Positions 33,448 to 42,287 of a stretch of DNA of 64,000 nt are shown here, piece by piece. A program made the translations under genes and the position numbers. Source of the stretch: Emcibacter sp. (GTDB lineage Bacteria > Pseudomonadota > Alphaproteobacteria > Sphingomonadales > Emcibacteraceae); NCBI RefSeq assembly GCF_963675455.1, contig NZ_OY776217.1, forward strand, positions 806,001-870,000, given 5' to 3'. The notes under the pieces are model-generated. The model did not search any database. It worked only from the letters and a program-made list of their open reading frames with translations, and was not told the DNA's origin. The stretch's first letter is position 1. Each line of letters opens with the position of its first letter.

Positions 33448-34542
33448 TTACGGCATTTCGATCTCCTCGATCGGGACATAATCCTCTTCCAGGCCGAAAC
33501 ACCGGGGACCGAAAGTGGCCAGCGCCTCCGGCGTGCGCATGATCGGCGGCACACTGGCGGCAATGACCTTGACCCGCTGACCATAGCGCAGAGACTCAAC
33601 CGGCACCGGCTCAGCGGTTTCACGATCAACGATGCAGATCAGATCCGGCACCATGGCAACGGTTTTGCCGCTGATCCGGGCGGCCAGATTTTCATTCTGG
33701 AAAACAATCTCCATCGCCTCGCCGGTCCCGGTCAGGGGATCAATGCGGCAATGGCCGACGGAGAAACCGCGGGCGGTTTCCCGTTTGATATCGGTAACCT
33801 TGCCGTCATAGAGAATTTTACAGTGGCGGTAATAGTCCGTGGACCTGAGATAATCAGCCAGAACTTCCACCGGGTTGCCCTCGCGACGCCCCCTTTTTAT
33901 CGCCTGGCCGATTTCCAGCGCCAGGGTCAGGGTATGTTTGACTGCATATTTCTTGACCACCTCACCGGACACCGGATAGTTGGCCGTCATGACACTCAAT
34001 CCCATCTGGATCGCCACGGATCGCACCAGATCCTCGGCAGTTTTCGCGTCTTTTGCGTCAATCACCACCGCATTGAGGTGCTCGTCAACTACTGACATGG
34101 GGGTAGGCGGATGGCCATAGACATTAAAGGTCACCATCTGAACTTCCGGGAAGGCCCGCCCCATGCCGTCGGCATTGACCAGCGGAATGCCGGTCCGGGC
34201 CGAAGCCACAACAGGCACAGTGGAATTGATGCCGCCGATTTCAATGGGGATCAGGGCGTCCGGGCGACGGCCCAGGCGTTCCGCCAGCTTGTCGATGGCC
34301 AGATCAATGTCATCGCCGCAAGCTGCTTTTTCCACAAGAACCGTCGGTGCCCCGAGCATGGCGATGGCAAATACAAGATCGTCATCCTTCAGCTCATCAG
34401 GCTCGATGATTGTCGGCATGCCGAATTCCCGAATGGCATGCTGTGCCAGCAGTTTGCCGATATAGGGATCGCCGCCACCGCCGGTTCCCAGAAAAGCCGC
34501 GCCCCGGGCGAAATCCTCCAGATCGGTCAGTTCCAGTTTCAT
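33448..34542 (-). CDS. DUF917-family protein
   Basis: The 364-aa protein is a full-length DUF917 member, recognised by FARGAAFLGTGGGGDPYIGK near the N-terminus, PIEIGGINSTVPVVASARTG and LVNADGMGRAFPEVQM. The family is almost always encoded beside a hydantoinase/oxoprolinase subunit, as here, and may form a complex with it; its own activity is unknown. The start overlaps the upstream gene by 4 bp (ATGA). Confidence 0.9.
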   Translation of the reverse strand: MKLELTDLEDFARGAAFLGTGGGGDPYIGKLLAQHAIREFGMPTIIEPDELKDDDLVFAIAMLGAPTVLVEKAACGDDIDLAIDKLAERLGRRPDALIPIEIGGINSTVPVVASARTGIPLVNADGMGRAFPEVQMVTFNVYGHPPTPMSVVDEHLNAVVIDAKDAKTAEDLVRSVAIQMGLSVMTANYPVSGEVVKKYAVKHTLTLALEIGQAIKRGRREGNPVEVLADYLRSTDYYRHCKILYDGKVTDIKRETARGFSVGHCRIDPLTGTGEAMEIVFQNENLAARISGKTVAMVPDLICIVDRETAEPVPVESLRYGQRVKVIAASVPPIMRTPEALATFGPRCFGLEEDYVPIEEIEMP

Positions 34543-36104
34543 ACTTCTGTCCTCGTTACTTTGTCCAAATCCAGTTCCCCGGCCACTTTGATGCGCAGGC
34601 GCACCGATCCACCCGGAATATAGGCTACAGGCACCTCTTCCACATCCACCACCTGGATGGTTTGCGGATCGGCACCGGCTTCCACTGCCATTTGCATGGC
34701 CTCCTCCTTTGCCTCGGCCATGGCCGCGTCCCGGCCAACCTGGTCATAGGAATAAACCTTGTCGACTTCGCCGCCGACCTGGGCGATGGAAGCGCCGATT
34801 GCGTTGGCCACACCGGCATGGTCCGGGATGATGGTTTCGCTGGTCCCCGGAATGTCCCGGTTGATCAGCACGGCGCCACCGCCAACCAGGATCAGGGGAA
34901 CCGGTTCCGCACTGGTTTTCATCCGGTCAATGCCGTCGGCGACAATGTCGTGGATTTTATTTACCACCTGCAGGACAAATTTGCTGTCCAGGGCGGCGAC
35001 CCGGGCCGGATCGCCAATGTCGGCATAACCGGCCGCCACGGCGATGTCGCTGGCCGTCAGGGTCCTGCCGCCAAAGACAAGTGCCTCGTCCGGCAGGCGA
35101 TAGCCAACCGATTGCGGGCCGACCCTGGGATGGTCATCCCTGGTGACCAGCGACCCGCCCCCAAGGCCAAGGGCAAAAACGTCAGGCATGCGGAAATTGG
35201 TCCGCACCCCGCCGATATCCACCGTCAGGGAGGATTCTCGTGGAAAACCATTGACCAGCATGCCAATGTCCGTGGTCGTGCCGCCGATATCGGCCACCAG
35301 GGCATTTTCCAGGCCGGACAGATAGGCCGCCCCCCGCATGCTGTTGGTCGGTCCGGACGCAAAGGTCAGCACCGGATATTTCTCGACAAATTCTGCCTTC
35401 ATCAGGGTGCCGTCATTCTGGCTGACGAAAAAAGGCGCCCTGATTCCAAGGTCGGCCAGCGCCTTGCGAAAGGAGGAGACCACCCGCACCGACAGATCGG
35501 CCAGGCTGGCATTCATGACGGCGGCATTTTCCCGTTCAATCAGGCCGATGCGGCCGATACGGGAAGAAATCGTGACAGTACAGTCGGGTATTTCCTCCAG
35601 CAGAATCTGCTCTGCCAGTTCCTCCATCTCGCTATTGACCGGGGAAAACAGGCCGGAAACGGCAATTGCCCTGAGTCCTTTGTCCTTCAGGCGCCGTGCG
35701 GCGGCGCGAAACCCGAATTCATCAAATTCGCTGTTCAGGCGGCCGTCATACTGATATCCGCCCCGGACCATTTCCATGTTATCCCCGATTACATCCCGGA
35801 TATCTTCGGGCCAGTCGGTCAATGGGGGAATTCCGCGGCTTGCCGGCAACGCCAGCCGGATCACCCCGACCTGAACCAGATGCTTGCGCTCCACAAAGGC
35901 ATTGGTGAACTGTGTAGTACCGATCATGACACATTTGACGGCCTCCGCTGCCGTGCCGGACTGTTCCAGTACCGACGTAATCGCCTTGACGATCCCGTCA
36001 CTTACATTGCCGGTTGTGGGGGTCTTCCGGGTGGCAACCACCTTCCGTCCGTCCATCAGGACTGCGTCGGTATTTGTCCCGCCCACGTCTACGCCAAGTC
36101 TCAT
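34539..36104 (-). CDS. Hydantoinase/oxoprolinase family protein (HyuA-like)
   Basis: The 521-aa protein has the ASKHA-type fold of ATP-dependent hydantoinase/5-oxoprolinase A subunits: MRLGVDVGGTNTDAVLMDG at the N-terminus, SGPTNSMRGAAYLSG, and the second phosphate motif ALVADIGGTTTDIGMLVNGF. Such enzymes use ATP to open cyclic amides (hydantoins, 5-oxoproline, lactams). No B subunit is nearby; the partner is DUF917. The true substrate cannot be told. The gene is divergent from the LuxR regulator at 36438 and heads the operon. Confidence 0.9.
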   Translation of the reverse strand: MRLGVDVGGTNTDAVLMDGRKVVATRKTPTTGNVSDGIVKAITSVLEQSGTAAEAVKCVMIGTTQFTNAFVERKHLVQVGVIRLALPASRGIPPLTDWPEDIRDVIGDNMEMVRGGYQYDGRLNSEFDEFGFRAAARRLKDKGLRAIAVSGLFSPVNSEMEELAEQILLEEIPDCTVTISSRIGRIGLIERENAAVMNASLADLSVRVVSSFRKALADLGIRAPFFVSQNDGTLMKAEFVEKYPVLTFASGPTNSMRGAAYLSGLENALVADIGGTTTDIGMLVNGFPRESSLTVDIGGVRTNFRMPDVFALGLGGGSLVTRDDHPRVGPQSVGYRLPDEALVFGGRTLTASDIAVAAGYADIGDPARVAALDSKFVLQVVNKIHDIVADGIDRMKTSAEPVPLILVGGGAVLINRDIPGTSETIIPDHAGVANAIGASIAQVGGEVDKVYSYDQVGRDAAMAEAKEEAMQMAVEAGADPQTIQVVDVEEVPVAYIPGGSVRLRIKVAGELDLDKVTRTEV

Positions 36105-36437
36105 TCATCATGCTCCATACCTGAATTCTCTCATTCCAAGTATGGGGAAATGCCTGCGCTAAAGGCAAAAGCTATAATTGGTAGGTCGGGGTAAATATAG
36201 GGAGTAGCCGGATTTATACCGCCCCGGACTCATGCTATCAATATTGGTAGTTTTCCGGGATCATGACCGGAAGGGCTTTGCCGAAAACAGCCGGCCGGGA
36301 AGATGGTGCCTGATTTGATCACGGGAAGCTTTATTTTTGCTTTCGGTGCCGGCAAATAAAGAATATGAGATAATGGTTCATGCCAGATTGTATCCTGTCG
36401 CAGACACCGTTAGGATGGCGACAGACAGTAATGGTGG
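36105..36437. promoter_or_regulatory. Divergent control region between the hydantoinase and LuxR genes
   Basis: The 333 bp hold no gene. Three related elements are visible: TTGGTAGGTCGGGG (36179-36192), GGAGTAGCCGG (36201-36211) and TTGGTAGTTTTCCGG (36244-36258). They lie 75-155 bp before the hydantoinase start. They resemble the GGTAGT elements near the racemase and TonB receptor genes, and may be sites for one of the two LuxR-type regulators (inference). Confidence 0.4.
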
Positions 36438-37301
36438 ATGTTAAGGAAACCGCACTTGAATGAAGAGTTGATTGCATCGCCCCAGTGGTATCGTCATCTG
36501 GCGGAAATATTTGGCTCCCGGGAGTCCGAAGAGCTGCTGCCGGCATTGACCGCTGCGCTCAAGTATCTGTCCGGTGCGGACAGCCTTCTGATGATGGTGT
36601 ATACTGAAAACCAGCCCCCGGTTTTCCTCTATAAAGCCGCGGATCATGGCCTGCGAAAGCGGAATGTGGATGAATATCTGTCCGGCTATTACCTTCTGGA
36701 TCCGTTTTTCCAGCTCAGCAGCCATTATGGGGAAACGGCTCTTGTCCATCTCGAGAATATCTCCCATGAAGGGTTTTACGACAGCGAGTATTATGAAACC
36801 TGGTTCAAATATGCCGGCCTTCGGGACGAGGTGAATTATTTTGTGCCCGTCGGGAACGGCAGGACGGTGGCCATATCCCTGTCCCGGAATCTGGATAACC
36901 GGTCATTTAATCAACAGGATATTCACCAGCTCGAATTGGTTCTTCCGCTGATTGATGCCATCGTAACGGATTACTGGACCAAGCTCGAGCCGACACTGGC
37001 CGTCGGGTCCCAGATGAAACAGACCCTCCATGACAACATGATCGCCGCCATGAATAATTTCGGGCGTTCTGTTCTGACAGAGCGGGAAAGCGAAATTACC
37101 CAGTATCTGTTGCGGGGTCACAGCATCAAATCGACAGCCGAACGCCTCAAAATTTCGCCTACAACAATCAAGGTTCACCGCAAACACATATACCAGAAAC
37201 TTGATATCTCCTCCCATTCCGAACTTTTTTCCCTGTTCATAGACGCCCTGTCGACGATGGAGCCGGGTGAAAAGGAAGATCCCCTTTCCCGTTATCTTTA
37301 G
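36438..37301 (+). CDS. LuxR-family transcriptional regulator
   Basis: The C-terminus (about residues 205-275) is a LuxR helix-turn-helix: VLTERESEITQYLLRGHSIK and LKISPTTIKVHRKHIYQKLD. The N-terminal 190 residues hold no recognisable receiver domain and are not a clear acyl-homoserine-lactone domain; a GAF-like ligand fold is possible (inference). The ATG at 36438 gives 287 aa; a TTG at 36456 has AGGA 8 nt upstream and may be the true start. It lies 85 bp before gabD and divergent from the hydantoinase operon, so it may control either. Confidence 0.88.
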   Translation: MLRKPHLNEELIASPQWYRHLAEIFGSRESEELLPALTAALKYLSGADSLLMMVYTENQPPVFLYKAADHGLRKRNVDEYLSGYYLLDPFFQLSSHYGETALVHLENISHEGFYDSEYYETWFKYAGLRDEVNYFVPVGNGRTVAISLSRNLDNRSFNQQDIHQLELVLPLIDAIVTDYWTKLEPTLAVGSQMKQTLHDNMIAAMNNFGRSVLTERESEITQYLLRGHSIKSTAERLKISPTTIKVHRKHIYQKLDISSHSELFSLFIDALSTMEPGEKEDPLSRYL

Positions 37302-37386
37302 CCTTCATACTTCCAAGGGAGTATTTACCGCGCCCGCAGTCGACGCTAGGATCATCTCTGAGTGAATTCAATTTAAGAGGTGAACT

Positions 37387-38829
37387 ATGGATTATGCCGA
37401 CTTTCTTCGGGATGTTCTCCAGGCTCCGTCGGTAACCGGCCGGGAGCAGAGAACTTTTGGAATTCTGAATCCCGCGAATGGCGAAACCATCGCCCAGGTT
37501 CCGGATCTGGATGAACAGGATACAATTCAGGCTATTGAGAAAGCTGATAAGGCCTTCCGACAGTGGTCAAGACGAACCGCCAAGGACCGGGCAGGCATTC
37601 TGATGCGCTGGTACAGGCTGATCATGGATCACCAGGAAGAACTGGCACAGATTATCACCGCAGAGTGCGGCAAGCCGCTGCCCGAATCCCGCGGCGAGGT
37701 AGCGTACGGCGCCAGCTTCATCGAATGGTTCGCCGAGGAAGGCAAACGCCTTTACGGCGACATGGTGCCTGCCCAGGGACCGGACAAGCGGATCATGGTG
37801 CTGAAACAGCCGATCGGGGTCATCAGCGCCATCACGCCCTGGAATTTCCCCAATGCCATGATTACCCGAAAGGTCGCGCCGGCCCTGGCTGCCGGCTGTA
37901 CCGCCATTGTCAAACCTGCCGAGGCTACACCGCTGTCTGCCCTCGCCATGGAAAAGCTGGCCCGTGACGCCGGTATTCCCGAGGGCGTCCTGCAGATCGT
38001 CACCACGGCCCGGCCGGCAGACGTCGGCAAGGTTCTGACCACTCATCCGACGGTCCGCAAATTTACCTTCACCGGGTCCACGGCCGTGGGCAAGCTTCTG
38101 GCCGCCCAGTGTGCCGGAACCGTAAAGAAGGTTTCGCTGGAACTTGGCGGCAACGCGCCGTTTATCGTTTTTGACGATGCGGATATGGACGCCGCCATCC
38201 AGGGCGCCATGGCCAGCAAATACCGCAATGCCGGCCAGACCTGCGTCTGCGCCAACCGCTTTTATGTGCAGGACGGCGTCTATGATGAATTTGTCAAAAG
38301 ACTGACCGAAGCCGTGAGCGGCCTTAAAGTGGGCGACGGTGCCGAGGAAGGCATCACCGTGGGACCGCTGATCAACCGGGCCGCCGTCGACAAGGTCGAA
38401 GGACTGGTCCAGGCTTCGCTGGCCACCGGCGGTACCGCCACCATCGGCGGCAGTCGTCATGGTTTCGGGGAAAACTACTTTGAACCGACCGTTCTGGCCA
38501 ATCTGGAACATGGCGCCGACATTTCACGGGCGGAGATCTTTGGACCGGTAGCGCCGGTGTTCCGTTTCCGGGACGAGGAAGAGGTGATCCGCATGGCCAA
38601 TGACACGCCTTACGGTCTGGCCGCCTATTTCTATGCCCGCGATCTGGGCCGTGTATTCCGGGTCGCCGAGGCCCTGGAATACGGCATTGTCGGTATTAAC
38701 GAAGGAATTATCTCGACGGAAGTCGCCCCCTTCGGCGGCATCAAGGAGAGCGGTATCGGACGGGAAGGATCCCGTTACGGCATCGACGATTATGTAGAAA
38801 TCAAATATTGCCTGATAGGAGGGCTCTGA
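37387..38829 (+). CDS. gabD: NAD(P)-dependent succinate-semialdehyde dehydrogenase
   Basis: GabD oxidises succinate semialdehyde to succinate, the last step of GABA catabolism. The 480-aa protein has the aldehyde dehydrogenase signatures ITPWNFPNAMITRKVAPALA, FTGSTAVGKLLA, catalytic Glu in VSLELGGNAPF and catalytic Cys in NAGQTCVCANRFYVQ. The second Cys two residues on is typical of GabD. The direct coupling to gabT supports the substrate. AAGAGGTG precedes the ATG. Stop and next start are 1 bp apart. Confidence 0.92.
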   Translation: MDYADFLRDVLQAPSVTGREQRTFGILNPANGETIAQVPDLDEQDTIQAIEKADKAFRQWSRRTAKDRAGILMRWYRLIMDHQEELAQIITAECGKPLPESRGEVAYGASFIEWFAEEGKRLYGDMVPAQGPDKRIMVLKQPIGVISAITPWNFPNAMITRKVAPALAAGCTAIVKPAEATPLSALAMEKLARDAGIPEGVLQIVTTARPADVGKVLTTHPTVRKFTFTGSTAVGKLLAAQCAGTVKKVSLELGGNAPFIVFDDADMDAAIQGAMASKYRNAGQTCVCANRFYVQDGVYDEFVKRLTEAVSGLKVGDGAEEGITVGPLINRAAVDKVEGLVQASLATGGTATIGGSRHGFGENYFEPTVLANLEHGADISRAEIFGPVAPVFRFRDEEEVIRMANDTPYGLAAYFYARDLGRVFRVAEALEYGIVGINEGIISTEVAPFGGIKESGIGREGSRYGIDDYVEIKYCLIGGL

Positions 38830-38830
38830 C

Positions 38831-40111
38831 ATGAAGAATAGTGAACTCTGGACCCGCCGGGAAAAGGCGATCCCCCGAGGTGTGGGTACCATGCACCAGC
38901 GTTTTGCAGCAAAAGCCAAAAATGCCGAACTGTGGGATGTGGAAGGCAATCGCTATATTGATTTTGCCACCGGCATAGCCGTCAACAATACCGGGCACAG
39001 TGATCCCCGCATTGTCGATGCGGTCAAGGAACAGCTCGATAACTTTTCCCATACCTGTTTCCAGGTTAACCCCTATGAAAGTTATATCGAGCTGGCGGAA
39101 AAGCTGAACGAAGCCGCGCCGGGGAACAGTCCGAAAAAATCCATTTTCCTGACCACCGGGGCCGAAGCGGTTGAAAATGCCGTCAAGATCGCCCGGGTCG
39201 CAACGGGACGTTCCGGCATTATTGCGTTCAAGGGCGGCTTTCACGGCCGTACCATGATGGGAATGGCCCTGACTGGCAAGGTTGCCCCCTATAAAGTCGG
39301 TTTCGGGCCATTCCCGACAGATGTATACCATGTTCCGTTCCCCATTGCCTACCACGGAATTACCGAGGAAGACAGCCTCAACGCCCTTGATAACCTTTTC
39401 AAAGCGGATATCGACCCGGCCCGGGTGGCCGCAATTATCCTCGAACCTGTTCAGGGTGAGGGCGGTTTTTATGCGGCAAGTCCTGCATTCATGAAATCCC
39501 TGCGCGACACCTGTGACCAGCACGGCATCCTGTTGATCTGCGATGAAATCCAGACCGGATTTGCCCGTACCGGCAAAATGTTTGCCACCGAATACAGCGG
39601 TGTCGAACCGGACCTGATGACAGTGGCCAAGGCCATGGCCGGCGGTTTCCCTATCAGCGCCGTGGTCGGCAAAGCGGACGTCATGGACGCGGCGGCGCCC
39701 GGCGGGCTCGGCGGCACTTACGGCGGCTCCCCGCTGGGCTGTGTGGCCGGTTTGAAAGTGATGGAAATCATCGAGCAGGATAACCTCTGCGAACGCGCCG
39801 TCGAGATCGGTGAGCTGTTTAAATCACGCCTTCTGCGCCTCAAGGGCAACGGGCTCAATGCCATCGGCGAGATCCGGAACCTTGGCGCCATGATTGCCAT
39901 GGAACTTGTCCAGGACGGCGATGCCGATCGTCCCGATGCTGCCCTGACTGCGAATATTGTCCGGGCAGCCGCCGACAAGGGGCTTATTCTGCTCAGCTGC
40001 GGGGTGCGCGGAAATGTTATCCGTTTCCTTCCGGCCCTGACCGCGTCTGACGACGTCCTGAATGAGGGCCTGGATATCCTCGAACAGGTTTTCCGGGATC
40101 AGGCCGCTTAA
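38831..40111 (+). CDS. gabT: 4-aminobutyrate aminotransferase
   Basis: GabT moves the amino group of GABA to 2-oxoglutarate, giving succinate semialdehyde. The 426-aa PLP enzyme of class III has FLTTGAEAVENAVKIARVAT, AFKGGFHGRTMMGMAL, the PLP-lysine region DLMTVAKAMAGGFPISAVVG and GTYGGSPLGCVAGLKVME. ICDEIQTGFARTGKMFATE carries the conserved Asp. AGGAGGG precedes the ATG. A terminator follows, so gabD-gabT form a two-gene operon. Confidence 0.93.
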   Translation: MKNSELWTRREKAIPRGVGTMHQRFAAKAKNAELWDVEGNRYIDFATGIAVNNTGHSDPRIVDAVKEQLDNFSHTCFQVNPYESYIELAEKLNEAAPGNSPKKSIFLTTGAEAVENAVKIARVATGRSGIIAFKGGFHGRTMMGMALTGKVAPYKVGFGPFPTDVYHVPFPIAYHGITEEDSLNALDNLFKADIDPARVAAIILEPVQGEGGFYAASPAFMKSLRDTCDQHGILLICDEIQTGFARTGKMFATEYSGVEPDLMTVAKAMAGGFPISAVVGKADVMDAAAPGGLGGTYGGSPLGCVAGLKVMEIIEQDNLCERAVEIGELFKSRLLRLKGNGLNAIGEIRNLGAMIAMELVQDGDADRPDAALTANIVRAAADKGLILLSCGVRGNVIRFLPALTASDDVLNEGLDILEQVFRDQAA

Positions 40112-40146
40112 AAATATCCTGCCCCACCCAGGCAAATGAACAATAT

Positions 40147-40177
40147 GAAGCCGGATCCACAAGGGGTCCGGCTTCTT
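40147..40177 (+). terminator. Rho-independent terminator after gabT
   Basis: GAAGCCGGA (40147-40155) pairs with TCCGGCTTC (40167-40175), followed by TTGTC. The stem can extend inwards through GGATCC/GGTCC. The T-tract is short, so efficiency is uncertain. Confidence 0.75.
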
Positions 40178-40251
40178 GTCATTGAGAGGCCCGGAGCGCT
40201 GTGCTAGAAATAAGATACGCAGTTGATCCCGGCAGAGGTTTCAGGAAAATC

Positions 40252-40800
40252 ATGACATTGGATATCGGAAAGCGTCTAAAGGAAATTCGAACGGAACACC
40301 GGCTGTCCCAGCGGGAGCTGGCCAAGCGGACCGGCGTCGCCAACGCCAGCATATCCCAGATTGAATCCAATCATTTAAATCCGACAGTGGGCGCCTTGAA
40401 GCGAATTCTCGACGGCATTCCCATCAGTCTTTCCGAGTTCTTTGACGAAGATCACAAGTCCGAGGAAAAAATCTTCTTTGCCGCCGAGGAACTGGCCGAG
40501 ATCGGGGACAAGGGAATATCTTTCCGTCAGATCGGCGCCAACCTGAAAAACAAGGCGATCCAGTTTCTGCATGAAAAATACCAGCCCGGCGCCACCACCG
40601 GCAAGACGGCATTGACCCACGAGGGGGAGGAATGCGGCCTTGTTCTCAAGGGGCATCTGCAAGTTGAGGTCGGCAACCAGAAGAAAATTCTGGGCCCGGG
40701 AGACGCTTATTACTTTGCCAGCCAGAAACCTCACAAATTCAAAAATGTCGGCTCGGAAGTCTGTGAAATTGTCAGCGCCTGCACCCCGCCGTCCTTCTGA
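40252..40800 (+). CDS. puuR: PuuR-like XRE/cupin transcriptional regulator
   Basis: The 182-aa protein has an N-terminal XRE helix-turn-helix (about 6-62, LSQRELAKRTGVANASISQI) and a C-terminal cupin (about 105-180, YQPGATTGKTALTHEGEECG and ending VSACTPPSF). This is the layout and wording of E. coli PuuR, the putrescine-responsive repressor of puu genes. AGGA lies 5 nt before the ATG at 40252; the upstream extension to 40201 is not supported. Its likely targets are the operon starting at 40961, whose control region holds a 20-bp palindrome, and perhaps itself. The inducer here is inferred. Confidence 0.85.
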   Translation: MTLDIGKRLKEIRTEHRLSQRELAKRTGVANASISQIESNHLNPTVGALKRILDGIPISLSEFFDEDHKSEEKIFFAAEELAEIGDKGISFRQIGANLKNKAIQFLHEKYQPGATTGKTALTHEGEECGLVLKGHLQVEVGNQKKILGPGDAYYFASQKPHKFKNVGSEVCEIVSACTPPSF

Positions 40801-40870
40801 ATTTCACGATGGCCCGAGGGGTGTTTGATATCCTAAACGATTGTCTGGTATTTTCCTTTAGATTCAAGGA

Positions 40871-40890
40871 GTTATTTTTGCAAAAATAAC
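40871..40890. promoter_or_regulatory. Perfect 20-bp palindrome, candidate operator
   Basis: GTTATTTTTGCAAAAATAAC reads the same on both strands. It ends 3 bp before a promoter-like -35 (40894) of the aminotransferase/spermidine dehydrogenase operon and lies 70 bp past the puuR-like stop. The PuuR-like protein is the natural candidate binder (inference). The same palindrome was not seen elsewhere in the window. Confidence 0.65.
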
Positions 40891-40893
40891 GTC

Positions 40894-40923
40894 TTGTTTG
40901 TCCGTTTACAGGTTGCATATACT
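40894..40923 (+). promoter_or_regulatory. Candidate promoter of the aminotransferase/SpdH operon
   Basis: TTGTTT (40894-40899), an 18-bp spacer and TATACT (40918-40923) resemble a sigma-70 promoter. It lies 37 bp before the ATG at 40961, next to the 20-bp palindrome. Confidence 0.5.
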
Positions 40924-40960
40924 TCCTCTTTCAAGATGAGACTGATTGGGATACTGCAAC

Positions 40961-42274
40961 ATGAGCACCAACGAAATAAACACAGAAGCCTACTGGATGC
41001 CGTTTACGGCAAACCGTGCCTTCAAAAAAAATCCCCGCATCATTCAGGCCGCCTCCGGCATGTATTACGAGACCAGAGACGGCGACAAAATCCTCGACGG
41101 CTGTGCAGGACTATGGTGTGTCAATGCCGGTCACGGTAACGAAAAGATCAATGAGGCCATCAAAAAGCAGGTTGACCGGATGACCTATTCACCGGCTTTC
41201 CAGGCCGGTCATCCCCTGGCTTTTGAATTTGCCGAAAAGCTTGCCGACCTGTTTCCCGGCGACCTCAACCATGTCTTCTACACCAACAGCGGTTCTGAAT
41301 CCGTCGAGACGGCTCTCAAAATCTCCCGGGCCTACCACAAAGCCGCCGGAAAGCCCGAAAAAATCAAATTCATCGGTCGTGAAAAAGGATATCACGGGGT
41401 GAATTTTGGCGGGCTTTCTGTTGGTGGTATCATGCCGAACCGTCATACCTTTGGGCCGTTATTGCCCGAGGTTGACCACCTGCCGCACACCCATGACCTG
41501 GCCAAAAATGCCTTTTCCAAAGGCCAGCCGGAACATGGCGCAGACAAGGCCGACCGCCTGCTGGACCTTATTGCCCTGCACGGCGCCCACACCATCGCCG
41601 CTGTCATTGTTGAACCGATGGCCGGATCTGCCGGGGTTCTGATCCCGCCGCAGGGGTATCTGGAAAAATTGCGCAGGATCTGCACCGACCACGACATTCT
41701 GCTGATCTTTGACGAGGTCATCACCGCCTTTGGTCGTCTCGGCGACAGCTGTGCCGCCTCCCTGTTTGGCATACAGCCGGATCTGATCACCACCGCCAAA
41801 GGCCTGACCAATGGCGCGGTTCCCATGGGCGCCGTCATGGTCAGCGACAAAATTCATGACGCGCTGATGACCGGGCCGGAAAACATGATTGAGCTGTTTC
41901 ATGGCTATACCTACAGCGGCCACCCCCTGGCCTGTGCCGCAGGCATTGCCTCGCTGGAGGTCTATGCAGAGGAAAATCTGTTCAGCCGGGCCAGGGACCT
42001 TGCCCCCTACTGGCAGAAGGGGCTTCACAGCCTTAAGCGTCATGAGTGTGTCATTGATGTCCGGGACCTGGGACTGGTCGGCGCCATCGAGCTCAGGCCG
42101 CGGGAAGGACAGCCGACGGTACGGGCTTTTGAAGCCTACATGAAGGCTTTTGAAACAGGCCTTCTGATCCGGACCACTGCCGATATTATCGCCCTGTCTC
42201 CACCGCTGATCATTTCCGAACAACAGATTGATTTCATCGTCAATACCCTGGATGATATTCTGGCAAAAATATAA
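40961..42274 (+). CDS. Omega-amino acid:pyruvate-type class III aminotransferase
   Basis: This 437-aa PLP enzyme resembles beta-alanine/omega-amino acid:pyruvate transaminases: YWMPFTANRAFKKNPR at the start, GCAGLWCVNAGHG, FYTNSGSESVETALKISRAY, IFDEVITAFGRLGDS and the PLP lysine in ITTAKGLTNGAVPMG. The pairing with a spermidine dehydrogenase-like gene suggests beta-alanine or diamines derived from spermidine as substrates (inference). An in-frame TTG at 40946 is a less likely start than ATG 40961. The spermidine dehydrogenase gene follows after 13 bp. Confidence 0.87.
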   Translation: MSTNEINTEAYWMPFTANRAFKKNPRIIQAASGMYYETRDGDKILDGCAGLWCVNAGHGNEKINEAIKKQVDRMTYSPAFQAGHPLAFEFAEKLADLFPGDLNHVFYTNSGSESVETALKISRAYHKAAGKPEKIKFIGREKGYHGVNFGGLSVGGIMPNRHTFGPLLPEVDHLPHTHDLAKNAFSKGQPEHGADKADRLLDLIALHGAHTIAAVIVEPMAGSAGVLIPPQGYLEKLRRICTDHDILLIFDEVITAFGRLGDSCAASLFGIQPDLITTAKGLTNGAVPMGAVMVSDKIHDALMTGPENMIELFHGYTYSGHPLACAAGIASLEVYAEENLFSRARDLAPYWQKGLHSLKRHECVIDVRDLGLVGAIELRPREGQPTVRAFEAYMKAFETGLLIRTTADIIALSPPLIISEQQIDFIVNTLDDILAKI

Positions 42275-42287
42275 CAAGGACAGAGAT

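Noticed and set aside
34410..36194. A long open frame (594 codons) on the plus strand, antisense to the DUF917/hydantoinase genes
   Set aside because: The minus-strand proteins carry clear family motifs; the plus frame gives a low-complexity, His-rich sequence with no family pattern and is a shadow of GC-rich codon use.
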